Positions 32,888-34,252 of a DNA stretch of 34,252 nucleotides are shown piece after piece. The notes beneath the pieces were generated by a model. It was not told the DNA's origin. It did not search any database and worked only from the letters and a program-made list of their open reading frames with translations. A program made the position numbers and the translations under genes. The first letter of the stretch is position 1. Each line of letters begins with the position of its first letter. The stretch comes from Mesorhizobium loti CJ3sym (GTDB lineage: Bacteria > Pseudomonadota > Alphaproteobacteria > Rhizobiales > Rhizobiaceae): positions 1 to 34,252 of the forward strand of contig NZ_AXAL01000040.1 of assembly GCF_000472785.1 (NCBI RefSeq). The letters are read 5' to 3'.

Positions 32888-33985
32888 CTACTGAGAAAAT
32901 CTTCTGAACATCATGGATGCAAACGTAGCAAAAAGGAAAAATCCGGTAATGGCTTGGAAGCTAACGAATACCTTTCCAATTGCCGAATGAGGAACAATAT
33001 CCCCAAATCCGACTGTAGTCATTACAACAATCGAGAAATAGAGAGCATCCCATATATCTTCTATCTTGGTATACTTCATCTCTGTAAATCCTAACTCGAA
33101 TCTAGCAAGCCAGTTTATAATTGTGAATGCGAGGAGTACAAAAATCGTTGTCATCGCCAAATTCTTCATTCTAACGCCGTACCCAAGACATATTTGAAAT
33201 ATATAACTTGGCAAATCTGAAAAGAAATTAATTGTCTTCCTCCAAGTCGAACCACCCCGGTTAGAGTGCGTACTAAACCGTCGTTTCCACAATCTAAACA
33301 TGTACAAAGCATCATCAGAGTGGTCTGGTTGAGATTCCTTCCGGCCGTTACGCAGAAGCTCCTGGTATAGATATATTGCTATATTTGCGTATCTATAATC
33401 GACTATACAATTTTCGAAAGAAGATGGCTCTATGTATACTTTTTCAAATTCTACGCGCGACATATTCGAATCTAAAAACTCGCATCTGTTAAAACGACAG
33501 TCGTCAAAATGCGTAAATAGAAAAAGACACCTAATAAATTTACAGTCTGTGAATTCAAAACGCTCTATACTCGTTTTTGAGAAGCTAACGTTAGTAAAAA
33601 CCTTCTCTTTAATTCTCCAGCGCGATATCGATGACGGCGATATCAAACTGACCGGCCTATATATTAGGTCTGAAATTTCGATCTTATTCGAATCTAGCAG
33701 CTTTAAGAATTGTTTCTGGTTGACGTCTTTTGGACTGCCTTCCAGTTCAAAGAAGTCACGAGTCAGAACCGAAGATCGCGTTTGTAATCCGAGCTTACGG
33801 AGCCACGGATCGGCACCCAGTTTGAGCCAGCTTGTGACCCTTTGACAGCGCGCAAAGCAGTTCATTTCATTTTCTCGCGTACACCCTGCATCATCTCTGT
33901 CCATGGACTCGCCAAACCCAATGCGATCTCCGCGCACAAAGCGGTCTGGCGGATATGGCCTGTCGACCAGGAAAAGCGCCCCCAT
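32888..33985 (-). CDS. Pentapeptide-repeat protein with K+-channel pore
   Basis: The 365-residue protein has a cytoplasmic N-terminal half and a membrane C-terminal half. Residues about 126-195 show pentapeptide repeats with Phe centres (FTDCK-FIRCL-FLFTH-FDDCR-FNRCE). A two-helix channel unit follows: helix 1 at about 276-292 (MTTIFVLLAFTIINWLA), the pore with selectivity filter TTVGFGD (323-329), and helix 2 at about 337-360. The filter is canonical for K+ channels, so a tetrameric, ligand-gated or modified channel is likely. The start is uncertain: Met28 and Met41 are alternatives, and the first 40 residues are more GC-rich than the rest. It is the first gene of the AT-rich pair, immediately before the nucleotidyltransferase. 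No regulator-of-conductance (RCK) domain is present. Confidence 0.8.
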   Translation of the reverse strand: MGALFLVDRPYPPDRFVRGDRIGFGESMDRDDAGCTRENEMNCFARCQRVTSWLKLGADPWLRKLGLQTRSSVLTRDFFELEGSPKDVNQKQFLKLLDSNKIEISDLIYRPVSLISPSSISRWRIKEKVFTNVSFSKTSIERFEFTDCKFIRCLFLFTHFDDCRFNRCEFLDSNMSRVEFEKVYIEPSSFENCIVDYRYANIAIYLYQELLRNGRKESQPDHSDDALYMFRLWKRRFSTHSNRGGSTWRKTINFFSDLPSYIFQICLGYGVRMKNLAMTTIFVLLAFTIINWLARFELGFTEMKYTKIEDIWDALYFSIVVMTTVGFGDIVPHSAIGKVFVSFQAITGFFLFATFASMMFRRFSQ

Positions 33986-34149
33986 CTAGCTACTAGAGGG
34001 CCAACTCTCCTGAGAATCCAGAGCGGTTGTAAGCTGATATCGCACTAGAAAACCCTTCACTTGTTCGGAGCGACAAAGTGACTGTGACAATCGATTAGGG
34101 GGCGCGGCACCTTACGTGTCAAGGGCTTCAGCAATTTGAGAGAGGAGCT

Positions 34150-34252
34150 GGCGCATCATCAACATCAGCTCGCAGGCCGGCACGGTCACGCTGAAGGGCG
34201 AGGCGATCTACTGCATGAGCAAGGCGGCGATCAACCATCTGACACGCTGCCT
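34150..34252 (+). pseudogene. Direct repeat, right copy: 5'-truncated fragment of the SDR gene (runs off the window)
   Basis: These 103 bp are identical to SDR codons from about residue 141 onwards. They have no start codon or 5' part, so this is a truncated duplicate in the window as given. Whether it continues to the gene's end cannot be seen. Together with 31570-31672 it brackets the AT-rich two-gene cassette at a period of 2580 bp. Confidence 0.85.

Overview
The window is GC-rich, densely coded DNA that looks like the chromosome of a rhizobial alphaproteobacterium. My best guess is Mesorhizobium or a near relative. This rests on protein family content and codon style (full-length cobalamin MetH, FolD, ProC, GlxA-type regulators, an ExoP-like exopolysaccharide co-polymerase); no marker gene such as rRNA is present. 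I see no tRNA, rRNA or CRISPR array.

Layout. 1-2.6 kb: the 3'-truncated end of a secreted von Willebrand A protein gene, then a GlxA/AraC regulator directly downstream of folD. 2.7-12.2 kb: a surface-polysaccharide locus with a chain-length co-polymerase, a Wzx-type flippase, a DUF6492-like protein, a WecG/TagA glycosyltransferase, a GT4-type and a GT2-type glycosyltransferase, and a Wzy/O-antigen-ligase-type protein. Together these form a nearly complete Wzx/Wzy-type assembly line. 12.3-13.1 kb: proC. 13.1-16.6 kb: a sugar PTS of the galactitol family (IIC-IIA-IIB) divergent from a SAF-domain oxidoreductase of the homoserine-dehydrogenase-like/DXR-like family. This is a plausible but uncharacterised uptake and catabolism module, and its IIC appears to lack an internal block. 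16.6-19.4 kb: a Tat-exported multicopper oxidase, then a TetR regulator divergent from a VOC protein across a clear palindromic operator.

19.4-21.5 kb: a HigBA-type toxin-antitoxin operon with its own palindrome, next to a 1.3-kb IS5-family element with inverted repeats and a TTA target duplication. The element carries a divergently transcribed passenger gene of unknown function, and its transposase has His at the expected position of the second catalytic Asp. 21.6-31 kb: DNA photolyase, cobalamin-dependent methionine synthase with a palindrome over its putative promoter, and a very large exported caspase-like protein with about 15 TPR-like repeats.

31.1-34.25 kb: an SDR dehydrogenase gene, followed by a markedly AT-rich two-gene cassette (a minimal nucleotidyltransferase and a pentapeptide-repeat K+-channel-like protein, 9 nt apart). 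A perfect 103-bp copy of the SDR interior reappears at the right edge of the window, so the cassette sits between direct repeats. This cassette is the best candidate here for an undescribed system, possibly a toxin-antitoxin-like or antiphage module.
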